64,000 bases of DNA, from positions 1-64,000 of the forward strand of contig JAEULA010000074.1 of assembly GCA_016793165.1 (NCBI GenBank), in the 5' to 3' direction. Of this stretch, positions 18,603 to 29,243 are shown piece after piece. Below the pieces are notes generated by a model. The model was not told the origin of the DNA, did not search any database, and saw nothing but the letters and a program-made list of their open reading frames with translations. The position numbers and the translations under genes were made by a program. Numbering within the stretch: the stretch's first letter is position 1; every line of letters begins with the position of its first letter. Source of the stretch: Alphaproteobacteria bacterium. Its GTDB lineage: Bacteria; Pseudomonadota; Alphaproteobacteria; CACIAM-22H2.

Positions 18603-19613
18603 TCAGCGGCGCTTGCGGATGCGCGGATTGATGACCCCGTAGAGCAGGTCGACGCCGAGATTGACGAGCATCACGATCGTCGCCGCCATCAGGACGCCGC
18701 CCTGCACGACCGGGTAGTCGCGCCGTCGTATCGATTCGATCAGCCACTTGCCGACGCCCGGCCACGAGAAGATCGTCTCGGTCAGGATCGCGCCGCTGAG
18801 CAGCCGGCCGATCTCCAGCCCGATGACCGTGACCACGGGGATCAGCGCGTTGCGAAGCGCATGCAGGAACACGACCCGCGACGGCGACAGGCCCTTCGCG
18901 CGCGCGGTACGGATGTAGTCCTCGCCGAGGACCTCGAGCATCGCCGAGCGCGTCATGCGCGCGATCACCGCGAGCGGCACGGTGGCGAGCACCAGCGCCG
19001 GCAGGACCAGGTGGCGCAGCGCGGACTGGAACGCCTTCATGTCGTCGGCGAGCCAGGCATCGATCAGGGCGAAGCCCGTGACGGGGTCGACGAAGAATTG
19101 CACGGCCATGCGGCCCGACACCGGTGTCCAGCCGAGCGTGACCGAGAACAGCAGGATCAGCAGCAGGCCCCACCAGAAGATCGGCATCGAGTAGCCGGTC
19201 AGCGACAGGCCCATCACCGCGTGGTCGAAGACGGAATTGCGCCGGATCGCGGCGAGGATTCCGGCGGGCAGGCCGACGAGCACGGCGATCAGGATCGCCG
19301 ACATCGCCAGCTCGATCGTCGCCGGGAACAGGGTCAGGAACTCCACGATCACCGGCTCGCGCGTGATGATCGACTTGCCGAGATTCCCCTGCACGACGTC
19401 GGCGATGTAGCGCGCGTACTGGACCAGGATCGGCTGGTCGAACCCGTATTCGTGGCGGAGCTGCTGGTAGCGCTCCTCCGCGATGCCGCGCTCGCCGGCC
19501 ATCAGCAGGATGGGATCGCCGGGCACGAGGCGGATCATCGCGAAGGTCAGCAGGGTCACGCCCAGGAACGTCGGGATGACCAGGCTCAGCCGCGTGAAGA
19601 GGAAGCGAAGCAT
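18603..19613 (-). CDS. Peptide ABC importer permease, DppB type (importer 1)
   Basis: A 336-residue BPD permease, the usual DppB length, with a first helix at about 8-28 (TRLSLVIPTFLGVTLLTF) and six helices in all. The coupling helix is RAKGLSPSRVVFLHALRNAL, the ATPase-docking EAA motif. The last periplasmic loop has the family run FSWPGVGKW. A strong hairpin (19624-19659) separates it from the binding-protein gene upstream, so it may be made at a lower level than that protein. Forms the translocation channel with the DppC-type partner. Confidence 0.94.
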   Translation of the reverse strand: MLRFLFTRLSLVIPTFLGVTLLTFAMIRLVPGDPILLMAGERGIAEERYQQLRHEYGFDQPILVQYARYIADVVQGNLGKSIITREPVIVEFLTLFPATIELAMSAILIAVLVGLPAGILAAIRRNSVFDHAVMGLSLTGYSMPIFWWGLLLILLFSVTLGWTPVSGRMAVQFFVDPVTGFALIDAWLADDMKAFQSALRHLVLPALVLATVPLAVIARMTRSAMLEVLGEDYIRTARAKGLSPSRVVFLHALRNALIPVVTVIGLEIGRLLSGAILTETIFSWPGVGKWLIESIRRRDYPVVQGGVLMAATIVMLVNLGVDLLYGVINPRIRKRR

Positions 19614-19623
19614 CGGGCTCGGA

Positions 19624-19659
19624 CGATCGACGGGGGCGAGGAGTCGCCCCCGTCGATCG
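19624..19659 (-). terminator. Perfect 16-bp intercistronic hairpin after binding-protein gene 1
   Basis: Two perfectly complementary 16-base arms (19624-19639 and 19644-19659) flank a 4-base loop, in the 67-bp gap between the binding-protein gene and its first permease gene. There is no U-tract, so it is more likely an RNA-stabilising or partial-termination hairpin than a full terminator, as known from REP hairpins in malEFG-like operons. Similar hairpins occupy the same position in the two other complete importer operons. Confidence 0.75.
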
Positions 19660-19680
19660 AAGCGTTGGGGTGCCGGGCGT

Positions 19681-21273
19681 CTATTCCTGGATGTCGACGC
19701 CGTAGAACACGTGGCCGCCGAACGGGCTCAGGCGGAAGTCGATCACCTTCTTGCTGACCGGCTTGTACTGCACGGAGTGCGCGACCGTGAACCACGGCGC
19801 CTCCTCCTTGAAGATCTCCTGCGCCTTCTCGTAGAGCGCGGTCCGCTTCTCGACGTCGGAGATCTGCTTGGCCTGCACGACGATGTCGTCGAACGGCTTG
19901 TAGCACCAGCGCGACGCGCTCATCTTCGAGGCGGCGCAGCCCAGCAGCACGTTGAGGAAGTTGTCGGGGTCGCCGTTGTCGCCCGTCCAGCCGAGCAGCA
20001 CCGACTGCTGTTCGCCCGAACGCACGCGCTTGAGGTACTCGGCCCACTCGTAGGTGACGATCTTGGCCTTGACCCCGATCTTGTCGAGGTCGGCCTGGAT
20101 GATCTCGGCCATGCGCCGGGCATTGGGGTTGTAGGGGCGCTGCACCGGCATCGCCCAGAGATCCGTCTCGAAGCCGTTGGGCAGGCCCGCCTCGGCGAGG
20201 AGCGCCTTGGCCTTGGCCGGATCGTAGGGGTAGTCCTTGATCGACGTGTTGTAGGACCAGATTGTCGGCGGGATCGGATTTGTCGCCGCCTTGCCCGAGC
20301 CGAGGAACACCGCGTCGATGATCGCCTGCTTGTTGACGGCGTAGTTCATCGCCTGGCGCACGCGCTTGTCCGTGAACGGCGCCTTCTCGGTGTTGAACGC
20401 CCAGTAGCCGATGTTGAGGCCCTCCTGCGACAGCAGGTTGATGTTCGGGTCCTTGCGCATCGCCTCGAGGTCGGCGGGGTTCGGATAGGGCATCAGGTGG
20501 CACTCGCCGGCCTTGAGCTTGGCGTAGCGCACGGAGCTGTCGGGCGTGATGGAGAAGACGAGATCGTCGATCTTCGCCTTGCCGGCCCAGTAGGTCGGAT
20601 GCGCCTTGTATCGGATCACCGCGTCCTTCTGGTAGGCGACCAGGTAGAACGGGCCGGTGCCGATGGGATCCGTGTCGATGCGCTCGGGCGTGCCCGCCTT
20701 CAGCATCTTGTCGGCATACTCGGCGGACTGGATCGAGGCGAAGTCCATCGCGACGTTGGCGAGGAACGGCGCCTCCGGCGAATTGAGGAGGATGCGGACG
20801 GTGTAGTCGTCGATCTTCTCGACGGCCTTCAGCACCTTCGGCATGTCCATGTCTTCGAAATACGGATACTTGCCGCCGGACACCGCGTGGAACGGATGGT
20901 CCTTCTTCCAGGCGCGCGTGAAGGTGAAGATCACGTCGTCCGCGTTGAAGTCGCGCGTCGCAGTGAAAAGGCGGTTGCTGTGCCACTTCACGCCCTTGCG
21001 GAGCTTGAAGGTGTAGGAGAGCCCGTCGGCGGAGATCTCCCACGACTCGGCGAGGCCGGGCACGACCTTGGTGCCGCCGCGCTCGAACTCGGTGAGCCGG
21101 TTGTAGATCTGCCGGCCCGAGGCGTCGAAGGTCGTCCCCGCGGTGTAGAAGGCCGGATTGAATCCCTCGGGGCTGCCCTCCGAGCAGTACACGAGGGTCT
21201 TGGCCGAGACCGCCCCGGCGAATGCCGTGGCGAGAGCCGTGCCGAGCGCGAGCCGGGTCAGATGATCGATCAC
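19681..21273 (-). CDS. Peptide/nickel-type ABC substrate-binding protein (importer 1)
   Basis: A 530-residue periplasmic binding protein of family SBP_bac_5 (DppA/OppA). The first 25 residues form a signal peptide (TRLALGTALATAFAGAVSA, cleaved before KTLVYCSEGSPEGFNP). Family landmarks follow: LAESWEISADGLSYTFKLRKGVKWH, GTGPFYLVAYQKD and VRQAMNYAVNKQAI, typical of DppA-like dipeptide binders. The start is GTG at 21273, with AGGAGG five bases upstream; longer ATG readings lack a signal peptide at the front. It heads a five-gene operon (binding protein, B, C, D, F). The sequence DppA-like stretches favour di- or short peptides, but haem, ALA or nickel cannot be excluded. Confidence 0.94.
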   Translation of the reverse strand: MIDHLTRLALGTALATAFAGAVSAKTLVYCSEGSPEGFNPAFYTAGTTFDASGRQIYNRLTEFERGGTKVVPGLAESWEISADGLSYTFKLRKGVKWHSNRLFTATRDFNADDVIFTFTRAWKKDHPFHAVSGGKYPYFEDMDMPKVLKAVEKIDDYTVRILLNSPEAPFLANVAMDFASIQSAEYADKMLKAGTPERIDTDPIGTGPFYLVAYQKDAVIRYKAHPTYWAGKAKIDDLVFSITPDSSVRYAKLKAGECHLMPYPNPADLEAMRKDPNINLLSQEGLNIGYWAFNTEKAPFTDKRVRQAMNYAVNKQAIIDAVFLGSGKAATNPIPPTIWSYNTSIKDYPYDPAKAKALLAEAGLPNGFETDLWAMPVQRPYNPNARRMAEIIQADLDKIGVKAKIVTYEWAEYLKRVRSGEQQSVLLGWTGDNGDPDNFLNVLLGCAASKMSASRWCYKPFDDIVVQAKQISDVEKRTALYEKAQEIFKEEAPWFTVAHSVQYKPVSKKVIDFRLSPFGGHVFYGVDIQE

Positions 21274-21299
21274 GTGAGCCTCCTGACGGTCCTGGTTCC

Positions 21300-21305
21300 A
21301 CCTAG
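21300..21305 (-). promoter_or_regulatory. Candidate -10 element for importer 1 operon
   Basis: On the minus strand CTAGGT lies 32 bases before the GTG at 21273, the same kind of box and nearly the same distance as seen upstream of three plus-strand leader genes. It overlaps a CCTAGG palindrome. The 202-bp gap (21274-21475) between the two importer operons otherwise shows nothing clear; I saw no obvious terminator for the upstream operon in it. Confidence 0.3.
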
Positions 21306-21475
21306 GATTCGAATTCCTGGTCGGCTCGACGGGCCGGGCTGCCGATCGGACGGCGGGCGCACCGATCGCCGGGGCGTCGAGTCCGCGAATGCTACCAGCT
21401 TGCGGCGGCCGACGGGAGGCTCGGCGCGCCACCGATCCGGCCCGGGCCGGGCCTTCCGGCGGCACGCGCGCGCAC

Positions 21476-22246
21476 TCAGTCATAGGTCTGGAACTGCGCC
21501 GCCGCGGCGCGGTCGTAGCCGCGGCTGGCGAGCAGGAGCTGGCGCGTGTAGGCCTCGCGCGGCGTGCCGGCGCGCAGGGAGGTCGTCGTCAGCTCCTCGA
21601 CGATCCGGCCCGCGTTCATCACCGCGATGCGCTCGCACATGTGGGCGACCACCGCCAGGTTGTGGCTGACCAGGACGAAGGTCAGGCCGAGGCGCCGGCG
21701 CAGTTCGGCCAGCAGGTTGAGCACCTCGGCCTGGATCGACACGTCGAGCGCCGAGGTCGGCTCGTCGAGCAGCAGGATCTTGGGCTCGAGGATCAGCGCC
21801 CGGGCGATCGCCACGCGCTGGCGCTGCCCGCCGGAAAGCTGGTGGGGATAGCGAAAGCGGAAACCCGCGCCCAGCTGCACCTCCGTCAGGGCGCGCTCGA
21901 TGCGCGCCTCGGCGTCGCCGATGCCGTGGATGGCCAGCGGCTCGGCGAGCGCCCGGTCGACGGTCTGGCGCGGATGCAGCGAGCCGAACGGGTCCTGGAA
22001 CACCATCTGCACCGCGGCATAGAAGCCGCGCGGCCGCCGGCGCCCCTGACGCTCGCCGAGGATCTCCATGTCGCCGGTCCAGTCGGGATTGAGTCCGGCC
22101 AGCGCGCGCAGGACCGTCGACTTGCCCGAACCGGACTCGCCCACGATTCCGAAGCTCTCCCCTGCCGCGACGGCGAACGACGCGTCGCGCACGGCGTGGA
22201 CGTCGCCGAAGCGCACGTCCAGATGATCGAGGCGGATCGCGCTCAT
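21476..22246 (-). CDS. Peptide/nickel-type ABC ATPase, F-position, lacking HPY domain (importer 2)
   Basis: A 256-residue ATPase with Walker A GESGSGKST at 36-44, Q-loop VFQDPFGSLHP, signature SGGQRQR, Walker B LLLDEPTSALD and H-loop SHNLAVV. Unlike its counterparts in importers 1 and 3 (332 and 342 residues), it stops soon after the NBD and has no cysteine-rich oligo/HPY tail; NikE-like proteins have this short form. Its ATG overlaps the upstream ATPase stop by four bases. It closes the operon 26690-21476. Confidence 0.94.
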   Translation of the reverse strand: MSAIRLDHLDVRFGDVHAVRDASFAVAAGESFGIVGESGSGKSTVLRALAGLNPDWTGDMEILGERQGRRRPRGFYAAVQMVFQDPFGSLHPRQTVDRALAEPLAIHGIGDAEARIERALTEVQLGAGFRFRYPHQLSGGQRQRVAIARALILEPKILLLDEPTSALDVSIQAEVLNLLAELRRRLGLTFVLVSHNLAVVAHMCERIAVMNAGRIVEELTTTSLRAGTPREAYTRQLLLASRGYDRAAAAQFQTYD

Positions 22247-23091
22247 TGCTCGAGCCACCGCGGATCGCGCTGCAGGGTCGGCAGCGCGGCCGCCGGGCGG
22301 TCGAGCTGCGGCAGGCAGGCAAGGAGCCCGCGGGTGTAGGGATGCCGGGCGGTCTCGAGCGCGCGCGCCTCCAGGGTCTCCATCACGCGCCCGCCGTACA
22401 TCACGAGCACCCGGTCGCAGAACGACGACACCAGGGCCAGGTCGTGGCTGATGAAGATGAGGCCCATGCCGCGCTGCGTGACGAGGTCGTCGAGGATCGC
22501 GAGCACCTGCATCTGCACGGTGACGTCGAGCGCCGAGGTCGGCTCGTCGGCGATGATGATGTCCGGCTCGGGGATCAGCATCATCGCGATCATCACGCGC
22601 TGGCCCATGCCGCCCGAGACCTCGTGCGGGTAGAGGCCGTAGACGCGGCGCGGGTCGCGGATCTTGACCGAGGCGAGCATCTCGATCGTTCGCGCGCGCG
22701 CCTGGGCGCGGCCGACCTTGTGGTGCAGGCGATAGGCCTCGGCGATCTGGTCGCCGACGGTCATCACGGGATTGAGCGAGAACTTCGGATCCTGCAGCAC
22801 CATCGAGATCCTGCGGCCGCGGATCGCGCGCATGCCGACCTCGTCGAGCGCCTGCAGGTCCTGGCCCCTGAAGGCCAGGCGGTCGGCGAGCACCTCGCCG
22901 GGCCTGGGCACCAGACGAAGGATCGCGCGGCCGGTCATCGACTTGCCCGACCCGGACTCGCCGACGACCCCGAGCTTCTCGCGCCCGAGGGTGAAGGACA
23001 GCCCGCGCACCGCCTCGACGATGCCGGTGCGGGTGTGGAACCGCACCCGCAGGTTCTCCACCTCCAGCAGCGGCGGCTCGGCCGCACTCAT
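22243..23091 (-). CDS. Peptide/nickel-type ABC ATPase, D-position, lacking HPY domain (importer 2)
   Basis: A 282-residue ATPase: Walker A GESGSGKSM at 44-52, Q-loop VLQDPKFSLNP, signature SGGMGQRVMIAMM, Walker B IIIADEPTSALD and H-loop SHDLALV. It ends about 25 residues after the conserved ARHPYTRGLL and lacks the cysteine motif of DppD/OppD. The ATG at 23091 lies in a four-base ATGA overlap with the permease stop. The Q-loop has K in place of the more common L/Y/M after DP, a small departure from the paralogues. Confidence 0.94.
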   Translation of the reverse strand: MSAAEPPLLEVENLRVRFHTRTGIVEAVRGLSFTLGREKLGVVGESGSGKSMTGRAILRLVPRPGEVLADRLAFRGQDLQALDEVGMRAIRGRRISMVLQDPKFSLNPVMTVGDQIAEAYRLHHKVGRAQARARTIEMLASVKIRDPRRVYGLYPHEVSGGMGQRVMIAMMLIPEPDIIIADEPTSALDVTVQMQVLAILDDLVTQRGMGLIFISHDLALVSSFCDRVLVMYGGRVMETLEARALETARHPYTRGLLACLPQLDRPAAALPTLQRDPRWLEQ

Positions 23092-23990
23092 TGCGACTGC
23101 TTCGGATCGAGCACGTCGCGCAATCCGTCTCCGAGGAGGTTGAATCCCAGCGCGACGATGCAGATCGCGAGGCCCGGCGCCGTCGCGACCCACCACTGGT
23201 CGAAGATCTGCTCGCGGCCGGTCGCGATCATCGCGCCCCACTCCGGCAGCGGCGGCTGCGCGCCCAGTCCGAGGAAGCCGAGGCCCGCGGCGGTCAGGAT
23301 GATGCCCGCCATGTCGAGCGTCGTGCGCACGATCAGGGAGGGCGTGCACAGCGGCATGACGTGCAGGAGGACGATGCGCATCGGCGAGGCGCCCTGGAGC
23401 CTGGTCGCCGCGATGAAGTCGGCGTTGCGGATCACCAGCGCCTCGGCGCGCGCGACGCGCGCATAGGGCGGCCAGGCGGTGAGCGCGATGGCGATGACGG
23501 CGTTCTCGATGCCCGGGCCCAGCGCCGCGACGAAGGCGAGCGCGAGGATCAGCCGGGGAAAGGCGAGGAAGATGTCGGTCACGCGCATCAGCGCCGTGTC
23601 GAGCCAGCCGCCCGCGTAGCCGGCGGTCGCGCCGACGACCAGGCCGATCGGTCCGACGGTGACGACGACCAGGATCACCACCATCAGCGTGATGCGCGCG
23701 CCGTAGACGATGCGGCTGAAGATGTCGCGACCGAGCGCGTCGGTGCCGAACCAGTGCGCGGCGGACGGCGGGCGCAGGCGCTGGTCGAGCGACTGCGCGA
23801 GCGGATCGTGCGTGGCCACCCAGGGCGCGAGCAGCGCCATCAGCAGCAGCACGACCACGATCGCCAGCCCGACCAGGGCGAGCGGGTTGGCGCGAAAGGT
23901 CAGCCAGCGCAGATAGGTCTGGCCCGCCCGCGCCTGCAGGCGCGAGCGCGGCGCGTCGGAGAGCAGCCAGGCGCGGGTCGGGCTCGTCAT
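23088..23990 (-). CDS. Peptide/nickel-type ABC permease, C-position (importer 2)
   Basis: A 300-residue BPD permease with an OppC_N-type first helix (NPLALVGLAIVVVLLLMALLA, split here) at about 35-55. The landmark FGTDALGRDIFSRIVYGAR follows the first periplasmic stretch, and the coupling loop is RLQGASPMRIVLLHVMPLC. It ends with GDGLRDVLDPKQSQ. The ATG at 23990 overlaps the stop of the B-type permease by four bases. Upstream in-frame sequence to 25043 is only the other permease gene in a shifted frame. Confidence 0.92.
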   Translation of the reverse strand: MTSPTRAWLLSDAPRSRLQARAGQTYLRWLTFRANPLALVGLAIVVVLLLMALLAPWVATHDPLAQSLDQRLRPPSAAHWFGTDALGRDIFSRIVYGARITLMVVILVVVTVGPIGLVVGATAGYAGGWLDTALMRVTDIFLAFPRLILALAFVAALGPGIENAVIAIALTAWPPYARVARAEALVIRNADFIAATRLQGASPMRIVLLHVMPLCTPSLIVRTTLDMAGIILTAAGLGFLGLGAQPPLPEWGAMIATGREQIFDQWWVATAPGLAICIVALGFNLLGDGLRDVLDPKQSQ

Positions 23991-25012
23991 CGGGCGCGCG
24001 GGTCCACGAGGCGGTAGAGCAGGTCGGACAGCAGGTTGAGGGCGATGAACACGGTGCCGACGACCAGCGTGCCGCCGAGCACCGCGTTCATGTCGGCGTT
24101 GAGCAGCGAGTTGGTGATGTAGCGGCCGAGGCCGGGCCACGCGAACACCGTCTCGGTGAGCACCGAGCCCTCGAGCAGGTTGGCGTAGCTCAGCGCGATC
24201 ACCGTGATGAGCGGCACCAGCGCATTGCCGAGCGCATGGCGCCAGACGACGCGGGTCTCGGACAGCCCCTTCACCCGCGCGGTGGTGACGTATTCCTGGC
24301 GCAGCTGCTCCAGCATGAAGCTGCGGGTCATGCGGCTCACATAGGCCAGGCTGAAATAGCCCAGGACGCAGGACGGCAGGATCAGGTGCGAGAAGGCGTT
24401 GCGGAACACCTCCCACTCGCCGCGCAGCGCGGCGTCGAGCAGCAGCACGCCGGTCACGGGATCGACGATGTCGTCGAAGGCGACTCCGATCCGCCCCGGG
24501 CCGCCGACCCAGCCGAGCATCCGGTAGAAGACGAGCAGGCCCATCAGGCCCAGCCAGAACACCGGCACGGAGTAGCCGAACAGCCCGACCACGCGGACGA
24601 CCTGGTCGATCCACCGGTCGCGATTGACCGCCGCCACCACGCCCGCCGGCACGCCGAGCACCACGCCGAAGATCGTGCCGAGCGTGGCGAGCTCCAGGGT
24701 CGCCGGAAAGACGCGCTTGATGTCGGCGAGCACCGTGTTCGACGTCAGCACCGACTTGCCGAAATCGCCCTGGAACACCTTCGTCAGGTAGATCCAGAAC
24801 TGCTCGTAGAGCGGCCGATCGAGGCCGAGCTCGATCTTGACGCGTTCGTAGACGTCGGCCGGCGCACGGTCTCCCACGGCCGCGAGCACGGGGTCGATGG
24901 GAACGACGCGTCCGATCAGGAAGGTGATGAGGAGCAGGCCGAGGAACGTGACCGCGACGGTCGCGACTTCGCGGCCGACCTGGGCCGGGAGGCGGGAGAA
25001 CTTGAATGCCAT
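23987..25012 (-). CDS. Peptide/nickel-type ABC permease, B-position (importer 2)
   Basis: A 341-residue permease with six helices; the first is at about 17-36. Coupling helix: RVKGLSETRVVWRHALGNAL. The last loop has the FAWPGLGRY run typical of DppB/NikB. The periplasmic insertion before helix 3 is somewhat longer than in importer 1 (it includes DPVTGVLLLDAALRGEWEVF), a feature also present in importer 1's B subunit. The ATG at 25012 lies 76 bp after the binding-protein stop, across an intercistronic hairpin. Confidence 0.93.
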   Translation of the reverse strand: MAFKFSRLPAQVGREVATVAVTFLGLLLITFLIGRVVPIDPVLAAVGDRAPADVYERVKIELGLDRPLYEQFWIYLTKVFQGDFGKSVLTSNTVLADIKRVFPATLELATLGTIFGVVLGVPAGVVAAVNRDRWIDQVVRVVGLFGYSVPVFWLGLMGLLVFYRMLGWVGGPGRIGVAFDDIVDPVTGVLLLDAALRGEWEVFRNAFSHLILPSCVLGYFSLAYVSRMTRSFMLEQLRQEYVTTARVKGLSETRVVWRHALGNALVPLITVIALSYANLLEGSVLTETVFAWPGLGRYITNSLLNADMNAVLGGTLVVGTVFIALNLLSDLLYRLVDPRAR

Positions 25013-25042
25013 GCAGGCGTGACCGCCCTGGATAGGACGACA

Positions 25043-25074
25043 CGCCCGACCGGGACCCCCTCCCCGGCCGGGCG
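25043..25074 (-). terminator. 12-bp intercistronic hairpin after binding-protein gene 2
   Basis: Arms at 25043-25054 and 25063-25074 pair over 12 bp with a single mismatch on the plus strand that becomes a G-U wobble in the minus-strand RNA; the loop is 8 bases. It sits in the gap between the binding-protein and first permease genes, the same place as the hairpins of importers 1 and 3. No U-tract follows. Confidence 0.6.
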
Positions 25075-25088
25075 CATCGCTCCCGGGC

Positions 25089-26690
25089 TCAGTTCTTCAC
25101 GATGCCCGAGTAGAGGTTCATGTCGGACATGATGCCGATGTGGAAGCCCTCGACGCCCTTGCGACGCGCCGCGACCTCGATCTGCTGGAACATGATCACG
25201 AAGGGCGAGGTCTTCTGGTGCTCGCGCTGCGCGGCCTCGTAGGTCGCCGAGCGCTTGGCGCCGTCGCGCTCGAGCACCGCCTCCTGCATCTGCTTGGTCA
25301 TCGCCGGGATGTCCCAGGCGTTGCGCCAGGCCAGGGTCTTCGAGCGCGCGTTGTCGCCGTTGTCCTCGTTCATCGCGAAGGTCTCGGCGTTCGTATGCGG
25401 ATCGAAATAGTCGGGACCCCACTGGCCGATATAGACGTCGTGATTGCGCGCCCGGTACTTGGTCAGGGTCTGGCGGCCGTCGCCCGGCAGGAGCTCGAGC
25501 TTCACGCCCGCCTGCCCCCAGGTCGACTGGATCGACTGCGCGATGTCCTGGATCGGCGCCGTCGTGCGCACGTCCATGGTCAGGCTGAAGCCGTTGGGCA
25601 GACCGGCCTTGGCGAGCAGCTCCTTCGCCTTGGCGACGTCGAACTTGTAGGGCTTGTCGCTGATGGCGCCCGGGAAGCCCTGCGGCAGGAACGACTGGTG
25701 CTGCACGAAGGTGCCGGCGACGATGTTCTTCTCGATGCCCTCGTAGTCGACCAGCCACTTCAGGGCCTCGCGCACCTCCGGCTTCGCCAGCGTCGGGTTC
25801 TTCTGGTTGAGGCCGAGATAGAGGATGTAGCCCTTGCGGTTGGATTCCACGACGACGTTGGCGTTGGCCTTCACCGCCTCGACCTGGTCCTTGGTCAGGT
25901 TGCGGGCGAAGTCGATGTCGCCCTTCTCCAGCTGCAGGCGCTGCGAGGCGGGCTCGGGCACATGGCGCACGACGACGCGGCGGTTCTTGGGCGCACCGCG
26001 GAACCAGCTCGGATTCGCCTCCATCGTGTACTGCTCGTTGGCGCGCCAGGTGCGCAGCACATAGGCCCCCGACCCGGCCGAATTCTGCTTCAGCCAGCCG
26101 TTGCCCCAGTCGCCGTCCTTCTCGTTCGCCTTGACCACCTTGGAGTCGACGATCGAGGACACCGCCGCGGTGAGGCAGTAGTAGAAGAACGTCGGCGCGA
26201 ACGGCTTCTCGACTTCGATCACCAGCGTCGCGTCGTCGGTCGCCTTGATGCGCTGCGCGGCATTGTCCTTGGTGAACCCGAACTGCGTGAGGATGAAGCC
26301 GGGCGACTTGTTGATCGTGACCGCGCGCTGCAGCGAGTAGGCGGCGTCATGGGCGGTCAGCGGATTGCCCGAGTGGAACTTCACGCCCGAGCGGATCTTG
26401 AACGTGTAGGTCTTGCCGTCGGCCGCCACGGACCAGCTCTCCGCGAGCTCGGGCACGAGCTTGTTCGGGTCGTTCGCGTCGACATTGATCAGCTTGTCGT
26501 AGACGTTGGCGACGGCCTCGACGCCCGAGAACTCGAAGGCCTCGGCCGGGTCCAGCGAGATGATGTCGTCGATCTGCTTGGCCATCACCACCGTGTCGCG
26601 CGGAGTCTGCGCGAGGGCGCGGTCGGAGACGGGCGAGAGCGCGGTCGCAGCCGCGAGCAGGCCGGCGGCCAGGGCCGTCGTGAAACGCAT
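25089..26690 (-). CDS. Peptide/nickel-type ABC substrate-binding protein (importer 2)
   Basis: A 533-residue SBP_bac_5 periplasmic protein. The signal peptide (about 1-28, RFTTALAAGLLAAATALSPV...ALAQ) precedes the mature start TPRDTVVMAKQIDD. Family segments include LAESWSVAADGKTYTFKIR, SGAYVLRTWRANEQY and VREALKWLVDYEGIEKN. GGGAGA lies six bases before the ATG at 26690, fixing the start. Heads the second importer operon. It is clearly diverged from the importer-1 binding protein, so the two operons probably import different solutes. Confidence 0.93.
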   Translation of the reverse strand: MRFTTALAAGLLAAATALSPVSDRALAQTPRDTVVMAKQIDDIISLDPAEAFEFSGVEAVANVYDKLINVDANDPNKLVPELAESWSVAADGKTYTFKIRSGVKFHSGNPLTAHDAAYSLQRAVTINKSPGFILTQFGFTKDNAAQRIKATDDATLVIEVEKPFAPTFFYYCLTAAVSSIVDSKVVKANEKDGDWGNGWLKQNSAGSGAYVLRTWRANEQYTMEANPSWFRGAPKNRRVVVRHVPEPASQRLQLEKGDIDFARNLTKDQVEAVKANANVVVESNRKGYILYLGLNQKNPTLAKPEVREALKWLVDYEGIEKNIVAGTFVQHQSFLPQGFPGAISDKPYKFDVAKAKELLAKAGLPNGFSLTMDVRTTAPIQDIAQSIQSTWGQAGVKLELLPGDGRQTLTKYRARNHDVYIGQWGPDYFDPHTNAETFAMNEDNGDNARSKTLAWRNAWDIPAMTKQMQEAVLERDGAKRSATYEAAQREHQKTSPFVIMFQQIEVAARRKGVEGFHIGIMSDMNLYSGIVKN

Positions 26691-26828
26691 GAGATTCTCC
26701 CTTTCGTGGACGCGGCCTGCCGAGCGGGCGGGGCCGCGAATATGGCGGGATGATCCGTTTCGCTTCCGCCGGGAGTCAAGCCGCGCAACGCGCCCGCCGC
26801 GCCCCCGCGCCACGCCGGCGCCCGGTCG

Positions 26829-29081
<2,253 letters not shown>

Positions 29082-29243
29082 CGCTCCGGCTCATCGCCTC
29101 CAATGCCTGCGCTCCGGCGCATGCGAGCCGGGCCGCAGGCAGCCGGTCGTCCACCAACGCAAGGGTTGCAGGGGAGACTGCCCCCCGCGGAGTCAAAACG
29201 TCAACCGACAAGCAGGGTTAGCGCGTTTGGCTGCGAACAGGTC

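Noticed and set aside
29192..29204. Two GTCAA (TTGAC on the minus strand) copies 8 bp apart upstream of the kinase gene
   Set aside because: They could be -35 elements, but no -10 lies at a normal distance downstream, and five-base repeats are weak evidence.
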